Shown: positions 7,863 to 17,654, counted from the first letter of the stretch. The stretch: 64,000 bases of DNA from Arthrobacter ruber (GCF_002954225.1 NZ_PPTH01000017.1:501311-565310); one strand, 5' to 3'. The notes: generated by a model not told the origin, from the sequence alone. Made by a program: numbers and translations.

Positions 7863-9950
7863 TCAGAGCGACCCGGTGAGCGCCCGCCAGAGGAACTCGA
7901 AGCTCATCGCGTGCATCCTGGCGGCCTGCCGGTTGTCCGCCGCACCGGCATGCCCGCCCTCGAGCGCCTCGTGGAACCAGACGTCACCGATGCCGAGGTC
8001 CTTCATCTTCGCGGCCATCTTGCGGGCCTGCACCGGGCCCACCCGGTCATCGCTGGTCGCCGTCCAGAGAAGCGTCTTCGGGTAGGCGACGTCGTCACGG
8101 AGCAGGTGGTACGGCGAGAAGGTCTGCACGTACTCCCATTCCTCGGGTTTGTCCGGGTCGCCGTACTCGGCGATCCACGAGTACCCGGCCGAGAGCTTCG
8201 TGTACCTGCGCATGTCGAGCAGGGGCACCCCGCACGAGATGGCGCCGAACAGGTGCGGGTACGTGGTCAGCATGTTGCCCACGAGCAGGCCGCCGTTGCT
8301 CCGGCCTGTGCAGCCCAGGAGCGCCGGCGATGTGACGCCGCGCTGCATCAGGTCCTCGGCGATGGCCGCGAAGTCCTCGTAGGCGCGGTGGCGGTTGGCG
8401 TGGAGGGCCGCGTGGTGCCACTGAGGCCCGTACTCGCCGCCGCCTCGGATGTTGGCCAGCACGTAGACCCCCTGCCGGCCGTCCTCCGTGGTCCGCTCGA
8501 GCCATCCGCGCCCGATCACGCCGCTGTAGGCGGGCGTCATGGAGTGCTCGAACCCGCCGTACCCGGAGAGCAGGGTGGGGTTGCCGCCGTCGAGCACCAG
8601 GTCCTTCGGTGCGAGCTGGAAGTAGGGCACGCGCGTGCCGTCGTCCGAGACCGCGAAGTGCTGCTCCACGGTGAAACGGTCCTCGTCGAAGTAGGACGGC
8701 GAGGACTTGACGGACGTGTGCTCGCCACCGATCGTGCCGCGGTGGAGCGTCGACGGCGTCAGGAAACCGGTGGCGATGAGCCAGTAGTCGTTGCCGGCGG
8801 CGTCGTCCTCGTCGTCGACCGCGTAGGCGTCCACGGAGTGGAGCGGCGGGCAGGCGTCGAGCAGTTCCGCACTCCAGTCCTTGCCCGGATCGAGGATGCG
8901 GATCTCGGAGGACACGTCGCGCAGCAGGTTCAGCAGCAGGTAGTCGCGGGTCCAGCTCCAGGACTGGAGGGACGTCGACGGATCGGGGGAGAAGACGGTG
9001 GTGAAGGAGCGCCCGCCGGCGAGGAAGGATTCGAGGCCGATGACCAGCAGGGATCCCGCCCGGTACGTGGTCCCCTCCGTGGTCCAGTCCGTGCGCGGCC
9101 GGACGATCAGCCACTCCCGGTGCAGCGAGATACTGGCGTCCTCGGGCACCTCGATCAGGTGCCACCCGCCGTCCTGTCGGAGGTAGGTGCGACGCGTGTA
9201 GAAGTCGATGGTGTCGACGGCGATGTCGCGCTCGAACCCCGGCGTGGAGTCGTGCGCCACGAGCGCCATCATGTGGTCCACGTCCACCTCGAAGTACTGC
9301 TCGGCGGACGCGAGATCGCCCCCGCGCCGCAGGGTCCGCACGGTGCGTGGGTAGGAGCTCGACGTCATCGAGCCGGGACCGAAGTCGGTGCCGACGTGGA
9401 GGGCATCGGGGCCGGCCCAGCCGATGCGGCTCTTCGCCGTAGGTATGTCGAAGCCGCCGTCCACGAAGTCGAGGGTGGCAAGGCTGAACTCGCGGTAGCG
9501 CGCCGCGTCGCCGCCGTCCGGGGAGAGGACCACGAGGACCCGCTCGTGCGGTGCGCCCTCGGCCGGGCGGAGGAAGAGGGCCCCGCCCCAGACCCACTCC
9601 GTGCCTTCGGCGGCGCTCAGCGCGTCGACGTCGAGCAGCAGTTCCCAGGCCGGGGCGTCGGAGGCGTAGCTGTCCCAGGTCGTGCGGCGCCAGATGCCCT
9701 GACGGTGCTCGGCGTCACGCCAGAAGTTGTAGTAGAAGTCGCCGTGCTTGCCCACCATGGGGATGCGGTCCGTGGAGTCGAGCACCTCGAGGATGCCGCG
9801 CTCCCGTGCTTCGAAACCCGGCGTCAGGAGGGCGTCCTCGGTCAGCGCGTTCTCGGCGCGGACCCACTCGAGGCCCTTCTCCGCGTAGATGTCCTCGAGC
9901 CAGAGGAAGGGGTCGTCCGCGGTCGCGGTGGTCTCCGTGGGGTGCGTCAT
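7863..9950 (-). CDS. Prolyl oligopeptidase family serine peptidase (S9A)
   Basis: Predicted 695-residue peptidase with an N-terminal beta-propeller (about residues 10-420) and a C-terminal alpha/beta hydrolase domain. The nucleophile is in GRSNGGLL near residue 550. The acid region is in LLWTATSDDRVGP, and the catalytic His is in LEGGHAGAADN near residue 666. No signal peptide is visible, so it is likely cytosolic and cleaves short proline-containing or related peptides. The ATG at 9948-9950 is preceded by TAGGAT ending 6 nt upstream and has no Shine-Dalgarno. It is divergent from the FAD protein across 92 bp. Confidence 0.9.
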   Translation of the reverse strand: MTHPTETTATADDPFLWLEDIYAEKGLEWVRAENALTEDALLTPGFEARERGILEVLDSTDRIPMVGKHGDFYYNFWRDAEHRQGIWRRTTWDSYASDAPAWELLLDVDALSAAEGTEWVWGGALFLRPAEGAPHERVLVVLSPDGGDAARYREFSLATLDFVDGGFDIPTAKSRIGWAGPDALHVGTDFGPGSMTSSSYPRTVRTLRRGGDLASAEQYFEVDVDHMMALVAHDSTPGFERDIAVDTIDFYTRRTYLRQDGGWHLIEVPEDASISLHREWLIVRPRTDWTTEGTTYRAGSLLVIGLESFLAGGRSFTTVFSPDPSTSLQSWSWTRDYLLLNLLRDVSSEIRILDPGKDWSAELLDACPPLHSVDAYAVDDEDDAAGNDYWLIATGFLTPSTLHRGTIGGEHTSVKSSPSYFDEDRFTVEQHFAVSDDGTRVPYFQLAPKDLVLDGGNPTLLSGYGGFEHSMTPAYSGVIGRGWLERTTEDGRQGVYVLANIRGGGEYGPQWHHAALHANRHRAYEDFAAIAEDLMQRGVTSPALLGCTGRSNGGLLVGNMLTTYPHLFGAISCGVPLLDMRRYTKLSAGYSWIAEYGDPDKPEEWEYVQTFSPYHLLRDDVAYPKTLLWTATSDDRVGPVQARKMAAKMKDLGIGDVWFHEALEGGHAGAADNRQAARMHAMSFEFLWRALTGSL

Positions 9951-9956
9951 CCGCCC

Positions 9957-9962
9957 ATCCTA
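9957..9962 (-). promoter_or_regulatory. -10 element of the peptidase gene (leaderless)
   Basis: TAGGAT on the minus strand ends 6 nt before the ATG and fits TANNNT; no ribosome binding site is present. Confidence 0.5.
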
Positions 9963-10030
9963 TGCAGGGCGCCGAAGGCACAGCCATCACGGGATGCCCG
10001 AGGGCGGCAGGGACCCGGAGCCTGGTTGGA

Positions 10031-10036
10031 TAGGCT
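10031..10036 (+). promoter_or_regulatory. -10 element of the FAD-binding protein gene (leaderless)
   Basis: TAGGCT ends 6 nt before the GTG at 10043, so transcription should begin at the start codon. Confidence 0.5.
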
Positions 10037-10042
10037 TGACGC

Positions 10043-11995
10043 GTGGAGAACCAGGAGGCGAGGCGCGTGGCCGTCATCGGAGGCGGACCCCGCGGCACCT
10101 CCGTGGTCGAGCGGCTGATCGCCCGCTACCGGACCCTCGGTGCCGGGGCGCCGGGCCTGTCCATCCACGTGATCGAGCTCTTCGAACCGGGCCCGGGCCA
10201 CGTCTGGCAGACGGGCCAGTCGCGGCTCTTCCTCATGAACACGCCCTGCCTCTACCCCACGGTCGTCCCCGTCGGGGAGACCGCCGCGGGCGTCGCAGCC
10301 TCGCCCGCGGGCCTCTCCTTCGACGCCTGGCGGACGCGCGTGAACGACGGGCGGATCAGCGGGCTGGGCCACGACGACGTCACCGAATGCGCGCGGCTCA
10401 CCTCACGGGACTTCCCGAGCAGGGCGCTCTACGGCCGGTACCTCGCCTGGACCTTCGCGGAGGTCGTGCGGCAGGCGCCGCCCGGCGTCGCCGTCGTCCA
10501 CCACCGCAAGGAGGCGGTAGGGCTCGAACGGGTCGACGACCCCGACCGCCGGTGGAGCATCCTCCTCGACGACGGCACGGAGCTCCCGGCCGACGACGTC
10601 GTCCTGGCACTGGGACATCTCGCGGCGACCCTCACCCCCGAGCAGGGGAGGCTGCAGGACGCTGCGGCACGCCACGGACTGCAGTACTGGCCGCCCTCCG
10701 TCCCCGCCGACGTCGCCTGGGACCGCCTCCCTGCGCGCAAGACCGTCCTGGTCCGCGGACTCGGCCTCAACTTCTTCGACGCCATGATCCAGCTGACCGA
10801 GGGCCGCGGCGGGCGGTTCCTCCCGGCCGAGGACGGGCGGCTCGCGTATGAGCCCTCCGGCCGGGAGCCCCGGCTCGTCGCGGCCTCCCGGCGGGGTGTG
10901 CCCTACCGCGCTAAGGCGTCCCTCGACGCGTACATCCCACGCGGCGTCACCCTGCGCTTCTGCACGTCGGCCCGGGTCCTTGCCTTCCGGCAGACCGGTG
11001 TCCAGCCCGGCTTCGACCACGACCTCTGGCCGCTGCTGCACCGTGACGTGCTCTGGGCCTACTACGCGACCCTTTGCCGCACTACGGGCCACGCCCTCGC
11101 TGCGTCGCCTGCGGACTTCCTCGCCGAACTGGACGCCGCGCTGGGGACGGAGGGGCCCGCCTGGGAAGCCGCGGCGGGGGACGCCGTCGCACGTGCGATC
11201 CCCGCCGACCTCCGGCTGGACGTCGAAGCCCTCGGCCAGCCTTTCGCCCGGCGACGTTTCGCCGACGGTGGGGAATTCGCAGCGGCCGTCCTCGCCTATC
11301 TCGATGCCGACGCCGCTGGTTCCGCGGAGGGTGAGGACGACCCGCTGAAGATGGCGATCGGCGCCATGAACGCCGGGAGGTCCGTCATCAAGCAGGCCGT
11401 GGCCGACGGCGGGATCTCCGACTCGTCCTGGAACACCGAGCTCCGCGGCTGGTTCGAGCCGCTCGTCGAAGGCCTCGCCAGCGGTCCGCCGCCGGTGCGG
11501 ATCGCCCAGCTCGCGGCGCTCGTGCGGGCGGGGATCGTCCGGTTCGTGGGACCGAATCCGAGCTTCGGCTTCGACCCGGACGAGGAGATCTTCCGGGCCA
11601 CCTCGCCGTGGGTGCAGGGCGAGACCTTCACCGCGCGCTACCTCGTGGAGGCCATGACTCCCGCGAACCGGGTGACCACGAACCTGTCCCCGCTGATGCG
11701 CACCCTCCTGGAGGACGGCACCGTCAGGCCCCGGACCCTCATGGGCGAGGACGGCGTGCCCGTGACGTCCGCAGGGCTGGATGTCACGGCGCCGCCCTAC
11801 CGCGCCGTCGACCGGACGGGCAAGGCACACGACGCCCTGTTCGTGATCGGCCTCCAGCTCGCGTCGGTGCAGTGGGGGACGGCCATCGCCGCCGAGGCCG
11901 GCGCGCCCCTGGATGCCGGCAGCAGGACACTGCTCGACGCCGATGCCATCGCCGGCGCGATCCTCGAGCACGCGGCGCGCCCGTCCGGCTCCTGA
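10043..11995 (+). CDS. FAD/NAD(P)-binding protein of the NAD_binding_9 type
   Basis: Predicted 650-residue cytosolic protein. The N-terminus has a dinucleotide-binding fold (VAVIGGGPRGTSVVERL, residues 9-25), with a second nucleotide segment near DDVVLALGHLAATL (about 180-195). The arrangement matches the large FAD-NAD(P)-binding family found singly in actinobacteria and proteobacteria; some relatives are annotated as adenylate-cyclase-associated or hydroxyacylglutathione-related, without a proven reaction. The GTG start gives MENQEARRVAVIGGG and has no Shine-Dalgarno. I cannot name a substrate. Confidence 0.75.
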   Translation: MENQEARRVAVIGGGPRGTSVVERLIARYRTLGAGAPGLSIHVIELFEPGPGHVWQTGQSRLFLMNTPCLYPTVVPVGETAAGVAASPAGLSFDAWRTRVNDGRISGLGHDDVTECARLTSRDFPSRALYGRYLAWTFAEVVRQAPPGVAVVHHRKEAVGLERVDDPDRRWSILLDDGTELPADDVVLALGHLAATLTPEQGRLQDAAARHGLQYWPPSVPADVAWDRLPARKTVLVRGLGLNFFDAMIQLTEGRGGRFLPAEDGRLAYEPSGREPRLVAASRRGVPYRAKASLDAYIPRGVTLRFCTSARVLAFRQTGVQPGFDHDLWPLLHRDVLWAYYATLCRTTGHALAASPADFLAELDAALGTEGPAWEAAAGDAVARAIPADLRLDVEALGQPFARRRFADGGEFAAAVLAYLDADAAGSAEGEDDPLKMAIGAMNAGRSVIKQAVADGGISDSSWNTELRGWFEPLVEGLASGPPPVRIAQLAALVRAGIVRFVGPNPSFGFDPDEEIFRATSPWVQGETFTARYLVEAMTPANRVTTNLSPLMRTLLEDGTVRPRTLMGEDGVPVTSAGLDVTAPPYRAVDRTGKAHDALFVIGLQLASVQWGTAIAAEAGAPLDAGSRTLLDADAIAGAILEHAARPSGS

Positions 11996-12030
11996 CCCGA
12001 CGGGCCGGCGTCGGCCGGCAGGACAGGGCC

Positions 12031-12080
12031 GGACGCACCAGGACCTACCAGGACGCACCGGGACGCACCGGGACGCACGG
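12031..12080. repeat. Five tandem copies of a 10-bp repeat
   Basis: Five consecutive decamers run GGACGCACCA, GGACCTACCA, GGACGCACCG, GGACGCACCG, GGACGCACGG. They lie between the FAD gene stop and the terminator, outside any supported gene. Probably a slippage tract; no function is evident. Confidence 0.7.
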
Positions 12081-12127
12081 CCGCAGCAGGGATGAAGCGC
12101 GTGCGATGGCGTCGGAGGCCGGGTGCG

Positions 12128-12179
12128 CCAACGACAGGAGGGACCCCCACCGCTCGGTGGAGGTCCCTCCTGTCGTTGG
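12128..12179. terminator. Bidirectional terminator between convergent genes
   Basis: An 18-bp perfect outer stem (12128-12145 with 12162-12179) encloses a further short CACC/GGTG stem. It separates the plus-strand FAD gene from the minus-strand nuclease/nucleotidase gene. Confidence 0.85.
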
Positions 12180-12216
12180 TTCCGGGCGCGCCCGGGCGCT
12201 CCCGGGACCGGGCTAC

Positions 12217-15200
12217 CTAGCGGCTGATGCAGCGCTCGTAGTTCGCGAGGTGAGCACGGTAGCTCACCCAGCTGCCGTTGTTCGCGCCCTCGGCCGGAGG
12301 AGTCGGCTCGGTGCAGCCCGGCTTACCCGGCTTGACGGGCTTGACGGGCTTGACCGGCTTCTCGGGCTTCACGGGCTTCACGGGCTTCTCCGGCTCGACG
12401 GGCGTCTCCGGTACCGGTGCCGCTTCCACGGTGACCGGCAGGGTCACCGTCGTGCCGCTCGGAGCGGCCGTCAGGACGATCCGCCCCTGTCCGCTCGCGG
12501 TTGCCGGGACGGTGAGGTCCACCGTCGCGCTGCCGCCCGAGACCGGGACGGACCCGAGCTGCGTGGCGGTGCCGTCCGCGGCCACGAAGCTCACGGCCAG
12601 CGAGGTGTTCGCCGGGCTGCCGAGCGAGGTGAGGTCCAGCTTCGACACCGTGAAGGAGACGGCTGCGCCGGCCTTCACCGCGGTCGGAGCACCCTGCACC
12701 TGGACGCTGCGGCGGTCGAACGACGGCGACAGCGGGCTGTTGGCCCGGATGTAGTCGATCCACGCGTCGCGGTCCACGAGACCCGACTCGCGGGTGTCGG
12801 AGCCCTCACGGAACGCCGTGAAGTTGTCGCCACCCTGGGCCAGGAAGCTGAACGTGCCGATCCGGTAGTCCTTCGCCGGATCCAGCGGTGCGCCATCGAT
12901 CATGACGGAGGTGATCCTCGAACCCCGCGCGAGGGCGGGATCGTAGGTGACGCTCACGTTGTCCGAGAGGCCGAGGGCCAGGAAGGACCGTGAGCTGCCC
13001 TCGGGCTGCCACTGCTGCTCGAGGACGGCCTTGAACTGCGCACCGGTCAGGGTGGTGGTCCAGAGATCGTTCACGAAGGGCAGCACCGCGTTGGCCTCGG
13101 CGAAGGTGATGACGCCGTCGGGACCGTAGTAGAGCTCGTTGCGGAGCCCGCCCGGGTTGACGACGCCGATCTGGGCTCCGCCGCGCTCCGCGGAGGAGAG
13201 GCTGGTGCGCAGGGAGTCGGCCACGAGGTTGCCCAGCGTCGACTCCGAGGCGCGGTCATCACGCGCTGTGCCGATGAAGGCCGTGGTGATGTCCTGCGTG
13301 ACCGACCCGACCGGCTGGTTGCCGATGACCGCCGCCTGCGCGAGCGCCGCATCGACGATGGTCTTGACCTGGGCGACCCGCGGGAAGGTGCTGACCAGGG
13401 TGGCGTCGGCGTCCGTGGTGCGGGCGACGTTGCGTGCCGTGTAGGACGCGACGTCGCCGGTGGCGGTGTCGACGGTCAGTGTGATCTGGCCGACGAACTC
13501 GCCGTAGGACCCGGTCTGGAGGATCGGCCGGGTCTTGCCTGCGGCACCCGGGACGGGGGCGTCCCACGCGTACTGCTTGTGCGTGTGGCCGGTGAAGATC
13601 GCGTCCACGAGGGGCGTGGTCTCGGTGACGATGCGCGCGAACGTGCCACCCGCGGCGACCTCCTGCTCGATCGTGGACTTCTCGACGACGCCGTCGCCGG
13701 CGCCCTCGTGGTACTCGGCGACGATGACGTCGGCGAGGTCCTGGTCCTCGATCTCCTTCGCGACGCGGTTGACGGCGTCGACGGGATCGCCGAAGTCGAC
13801 GTTCGCGATGCCACCGGGGCTGACGAGCGTCGCCGTCTCCTCGGTGACGACGCCGATCACGGCGACGTCGACGCCGTCGACCTCGATGATGGAGTACTCC
13901 TCGAGCGCGGGCTCGGTGGTGCCCTTGGTGTAGACGTTGGCGCCGAGGTACGGGAAGTCCGCCTCGTCCGCGACGCGACCGGTCAGGTCCGTGAGGCCCT
14001 TGTCGAACTCGTGGTTGCCCACGGCGGAGGCCTGGAGGCCCAGGGCGTCGAGGACGTCCAGGGTCGGCTTGTCGTCCTGCAGCGAGGACGCGAAGAGGGA
14101 CGCGCCGATGTTGTCGCCGGCGGACAGGAACGCTGTCCTGTCCTCGCCGAACTCGGCCCGCAGCTTCTCGACGGTCCCGGCGAAACGCACCGTGTTGGCG
14201 TCGATCCGGCCGTGGAAGTCGTTGATGTTGAGCAGGTTGAGTTCCGCGGTCGTGTCGGCGGGCATCAGGTCGAGGCCCACGATCACGGGGTCGTGGTCGC
14301 TGGCGCGGTACTGGTCCGCCGCGTAGTAGTCGGTGACGTTGTTGTTGTAGCGGCTGTACTCGAAGGCCACCGACTCGACGGAGTTGATGTTCCACGTGTC
14401 CACGCCGGTCACGGTGGCGTCCGCCGCAGGCGAGGCCAGGATGTGGTCGAGCGAGCCGCTCAGGCCGGAGAAGACGTACGAGTAGTCGCCGTCCTTCTCG
14501 CCCTGGTTGACGTACCCGGCCTCGTACATGACCTCCATGGGGTCCTCGTGCGTGTACGAGTTGAAGTCGCCGGTCAGGAAGACCTTGTCGGTCTTCGCCG
14601 TCGCTTTCAGGGAGTCGGCGAAGGCTACGAGGGCCTGGGCCTGCGTGACGCGCGCGGCGTTCCAGGCGCCCTGGCCGTCGCCCGTATCGGCGTTGCCGCC
14701 CGAGCTGGGACCGGAACCCTTGGACTTGAAGTGGTTGACGATCGCGAGGAAGGTCTCCGACTCCGTGCCGCCCACCGGCTTGAACGCCTGTGCGAGGGGC
14801 TTGCGGGCGTTGGAGAACGCCACCTTGTCGTTGAGGATCACGGACTCGCCCACGGGCTCGGCCACGGCCTTCTTGTAGATCAGGGCGGTGCGGATGAAGT
14901 CCTCGTCGGCGGGAGCCGGGACGGCCGCGGGGGAGCGGACGTAGTCCCAGGTGCCGGGAGCCTTCTCGTTCAGCGCCTCGACGAGGGTGGCGAGTGCGGC
15001 GTCGCGGTCCTTGCCGAAGCGGACGGAGTTCTCGACCTCCATGAGGGTGACGACGTCGGCGTCGAGGCCGTTGATCGCGGCCACGATCTTTGCTTCCTGG
15101 CGCTCGAAGTTCTCCTTGTTCGCGGCACCGCGGGAGTCGCAGCCACCGTCGACGGTGATCGGGTTGCCCGCGCGGTCCGTGAAGTACCTGCAGCCGACGA

Positions 15201-16785
15201 GGTCCTCACCGGTGGTGGGGAAGTAGTTCAGCACGTTGAAGGACGCGATCTTGAGGTTTCCGCCGACCTCTTCGGGGGCTGCGGGACGCTCGCCGGCGAA
15301 CTGCACGGGCTGCACGCCCGCCGGGTTCGCGCCGTTGAGTTCGGCGAGCGGCTGGAACTTCCAGGTGCTGTTGCGGTAGTCGAGGACCACCGGGGAGGTG
15401 AACGCCGCGCTGTAACCGACCCGGACGGGCTGGGACGGCGTGAGGTACGGGAGAACCTTGCCGCGGTTGGGCTGCGAGGCGAAATTGGTCGACGCGCCGT
15501 CGTCCAGGCGGATGGTGCGGGCCGCGTTGTCGGCGATGACCGCGGCGTTCTCGGCGGTGCCGGGGCGGGCGACGTCGGTCGGCTGGAGGAGACGCCCGGT
15601 CCCGGCGGCCAGGGTGACCTCGCCGTACTGGTTCAGGGCGTAGTTGTCGGCGACGGTGAAGGCGCCGGAGGGCTGGAAGAGCATGCCCTCGGTCGCTTCA
15701 CGGGCGGCCTCCGTGGCGGGCAGTGCGATCGCGGAGGCCTTGGGCTCCTCGGCTGCCTCGGTGAGCTTCGTGGTGCCACCGGCGGCGACGGTGAGCTGCG
15801 TCAGGTTGAAGAACTCACCGGCGGTACCGGTGACCTCCACGTAGTCGCCCACGGCCACGGATGCGACCGTGTCGGGGGAGTAGACGAAGATGGCGTCCGA
15901 GGCGGTCTGGTCGGCTGCCGCCGAGCTCCCCGGGGTCTGGAGGTAGAAGCCCGCGAAGCCGCCCGTGGGGTAGGCCGCCGTGACCTTGCCCCGCGTGGTG
16001 ACCGTCTGGCCGGACAGCGGCGTCGCCGCGCCCGTTCCCTGGATGTCGCGGATGGGGACGACCACCCCCGGCGTCGGAGCCGGCGGGGTCGGCGTCGGTG
16101 TGGGGGTCGGCGTGGGCCCGCCGGGCGTCGCCGTGGCGTTCGTCGGCGTCGTGTCCTGCAGGCTGAAGTCCGCACCGTTGTCATCGGTGTCGGCGAAGTC
16201 CGTGCGGTTGGCGGACTTCGTGCTTCCGGCGCCGGGGGTGGTGGCTACAGTGCCCTCGAACGCGTTGGCGGTGCCATAGCCCAGGGCGTCCACGACGGCA
16301 GGCGTGCCGACGATGCTGCCGACGGGCAGCGCGCCGACGCTGGCGGACTGGCTGGACAGCACGATCACGCCGCCCCCGGCACCCGGGTTGAAGCCCGTGG
16401 CGAGGTCCGGGGTGGGCAGCGCGGATCCGGCGGTGCCGTTGCTACCGCCCTGGATCAGGAAGTAGCCCTTGGCCGGGATGGTCCCGCGGAGCGCGGTCGG
16501 GGTCGGCGCGGACGTCGAACCCGGCGCCCGGTACTGCAGTGACCAGCCGTCCAGGCTGACCGGCGCATCGGTGGGGTTGTAGAGCTCCACGTACTTGTTG
16601 GTGAAGGGGGTCCCTGCCGAACCGCCCGAGATGAAAGCCTCGTTGATGATGACGCCGTCTCCTGTGACGGACGCCGTCGCCGGTGGTGTCTCCACCGCGG
16701 CGGCCGGTAGTGCGATCATCGGCGAGGCGAGCAGCCCTACCGACAGCGCCGCACCGAGCGCTCCCTTCCATGACGAATTGATCAT
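12217..16785 (-). CDS. Secreted ExeM/NucH-type extracellular nuclease fused to 5'-nucleotidase
   Basis: Predicted 1522-residue exported enzyme. A signal peptide (ends near LPAAA, residue 30) is followed by a lamin-tail domain (about 40-150) and a Pro-Thr linker (222-240). An OB-like segment (245-350) and an endonuclease/exonuclease/phosphatase domain (510-840; NHFKSKG, LTGDFNSY, SLDHIL, SDHDP) come next. A metallophosphatase domain (848-1110; NINDFHGR, AGDN, GNHEFD, GHTHKQY), a 5'-nucleotidase C domain (about 1140-1330) and an Ig-like region follow. The tail has KPVKP-type repeats and two cysteines but no LPXTG. It probably degrades extracellular DNA to nucleotides and then to nucleosides and phosphate. 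The ATG at 16783-16785 follows GAGAAGAAAGAACG. In corynebacteria nucH-type genes respond to phosphate starvation; that regulation is not shown here. Confidence 0.9.
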   Translation of the reverse strand: MINSSWKGALGAALSVGLLASPMIALPAAAVETPPATASVTGDGVIINEAFISGGSAGTPFTNKYVELYNPTDAPVSLDGWSLQYRAPGSTSAPTPTALRGTIPAKGYFLIQGGSNGTAGSALPTPDLATGFNPGAGGGVIVLSSQSASVGALPVGSIVGTPAVVDALGYGTANAFEGTVATTPGAGSTKSANRTDFADTDDNGADFSLQDTTPTNATATPGGPTPTPTPTPTPPAPTPGVVVPIRDIQGTGAATPLSGQTVTTRGKVTAAYPTGGFAGFYLQTPGSSAAADQTASDAIFVYSPDTVASVAVGDYVEVTGTAGEFFNLTQLTVAAGGTTKLTEAAEEPKASAIALPATEAAREATEGMLFQPSGAFTVADNYALNQYGEVTLAAGTGRLLQPTDVARPGTAENAAVIADNAARTIRLDDGASTNFASQPNRGKVLPYLTPSQPVRVGYSAAFTSPVVLDYRNSTWKFQPLAELNGANPAGVQPVQFAGERPAAPEEVGGNLKIASFNVLNYFPTTGEDLVGCRYFTDRAGNPITVDGGCDSRGAANKENFERQEAKIVAAINGLDADVVTLMEVENSVRFGKDRDAALATLVEALNEKAPGTWDYVRSPAAVPAPADEDFIRTALIYKKAVAEPVGESVILNDKVAFSNARKPLAQAFKPVGGTESETFLAIVNHFKSKGSGPSSGGNADTGDGQGAWNAARVTQAQALVAFADSLKATAKTDKVFLTGDFNSYTHEDPMEVMYEAGYVNQGEKDGDYSYVFSGLSGSLDHILASPAADATVTGVDTWNINSVESVAFEYSRYNNNVTDYYAADQYRASDHDPVIVGLDLMPADTTAELNLLNINDFHGRIDANTVRFAGTVEKLRAEFGEDRTAFLSAGDNIGASLFASSLQDDKPTLDVLDALGLQASAVGNHEFDKGLTDLTGRVADEADFPYLGANVYTKGTTEPALEEYSIIEVDGVDVAVIGVVTEETATLVSPGGIANVDFGDPVDAVNRVAKEIEDQDLADVIVAEYHEGAGDGVVEKSTIEQEVAAGGTFARIVTETTPLVDAIFTGHTHKQYAWDAPVPGAAGKTRPILQTGSYGEFVGQITLTVDTATGDVASYTARNVARTTDADATLVSTFPRVAQVKTIVDAALAQAAVIGNQPVGSVTQDITTAFIGTARDDRASESTLGNLVADSLRTSLSSAERGGAQIGVVNPGGLRNELYYGPDGVITFAEANAVLPFVNDLWTTTLTGAQFKAVLEQQWQPEGSSRSFLALGLSDNVSVTYDPALARGSRITSVMIDGAPLDPAKDYRIGTFSFLAQGGDNFTAFREGSDTRESGLVDRDAWIDYIRANSPLSPSFDRRSVQVQGAPTAVKAGAAVSFTVSKLDLTSLGSPANTSLAVSFVAADGTATQLGSVPVSGGSATVDLTVPATASGQGRIVLTAAPSGTTVTLPVTVEAAPVPETPVEPEKPVKPVKPEKPVKPVKPVKPGKPGCTEPTPPAEGANNGSWVSYRAHLANYERCISR

Positions 16786-17005
16786 TCGTTCTTTCTTCTC
16801 CTTGACGATGGCCGTCGAGCGGCCGTGAGTGAAGCCCGCCGACCCGTCGATGGGTGGGCGCGTTGGCATGAGCACCGTATGTGACGCAGGTGACATTCCA
16901 TCCCCGGGGAGAAGCCAACCAGATCATCATTAACATTGGGTAACCAAAACACCAGTGGTTCCGGAAGATCCGGGACTCCTGACCGTTATTCGTGGACGAC
17001 CCGCA

Positions 17006-17512
17006 TTATCGACGGGCGTTTCGGAGCGTTCCGGTCACGGATTCCTCGCCCTGGTCCGCGACGAAGCAGAGGATCTCGCGGTCGTCCGCCGCGTTCCAGC
17101 TCTCCTCGACGGGATAGAAGTAGAGCAGTTCCAGGACCGAGGCGTCGTACTCGAGTCCGACGTACGCGGCGAACTCCTGGGCGCAGAAATCGCCGGCGGC
17201 GGTGCTGGCGGCAGGCACCCCTGGGTAGTCCCCGCCGGGCATCTCGGTACGGGCGAACGCCTCGAAGACGTGCGGCTCACCGCATGGCAGCACCGTGATG
17301 TCGGAGGTCTTCTCCGTACCGGGGTCGTCGATGCAGTCGCCCACCTCGATGGAGAAGGCGTCCGTGCGGGCCTCGGCGGTCACGGCACCGTCGGCGTTCC
17401 GGTCGGGGCCGGTAGGCGGGAAGGCGGTGCAGCCCGCCACCAGGGCGAGTGCGCCCGTCGCCGCCGCGGCGGAGATCACCCGCCGGATCCTGCTGTGGTG
17501 CCCAGTGCGCAT
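17006..17512 (-). CDS. Septum-formation family lipoprotein
   Basis: Predicted 168-residue lipoprotein with basic N-terminus, hydrophobic stretch and lipobox LVAGC (Cys28), followed by a Septum_form-like domain (VGDCIDDP, LPCGEPHVFEAFA, FCAQEFAAYVG). Cysteines in VGDC, LPCGEPH, FCAQ and LCFVADQ are spaced as in that family and may form disulfides. The name comes from domain homology; a direct role in division is not established. The ATG at 17510-17512 was chosen; GTG at 17533 in frame is an alternative. Neither has a strong ribosome binding site. Confidence 0.75.
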   Translation of the reverse strand: MRTGHHSRIRRVISAAAATGALALVAGCTAFPPTGPDRNADGAVTAEARTDAFSIEVGDCIDDPGTEKTSDITVLPCGEPHVFEAFARTEMPGGDYPGVPAASTAAGDFCAQEFAAYVGLEYDASVLELLYFYPVEESWNAADDREILCFVADQGEESVTGTLRNARR

Positions 17513-17627
17513 CGAGACCCTGTCGTCGGCCACGGTGAGCGTGGCGCGGCTGTTGCTCCTCGGGACAGTACCGCACGGACGGCGCGGGGCACCACGGGCG
17601 GGGGAGCGGGTCAGCCGGAAGCAGGAA

Positions 17628-17654
17628 GGGAGGCCCCGCGGTGCGGGGCCTCCC
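17628..17654 (-). terminator. Terminator of tRNA-Ser(TGA)
   Basis: A perfect 12-bp stem (17628-17639 with 17643-17654) and a 3-nt loop lie 7 nt past the tRNA 3' end. The T-run on the minus strand is short. Confidence 0.7.

Noticed and set aside
7833..10118. A 761-codon plus-strand frame over the peptidase gene
   Set aside because: Shadow of the prolyl oligopeptidase gene; no motifs, and the frame crosses the peptidase promoter.
13579..16542. A 987-codon open frame on the plus strand, antisense to the nuclease/nucleotidase
   Set aside because: High GC makes antisense frames open; the translation is compositionally abnormal (Gly/Arg/Val/Asp-rich) with no recognisable domain, while the minus strand encodes clear families.
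16863..16900. TGTGACGCAGGTGACA upstream of the nuclease gene as a CRP site
   Set aside because: The halves are direct rather than inverted repeats.
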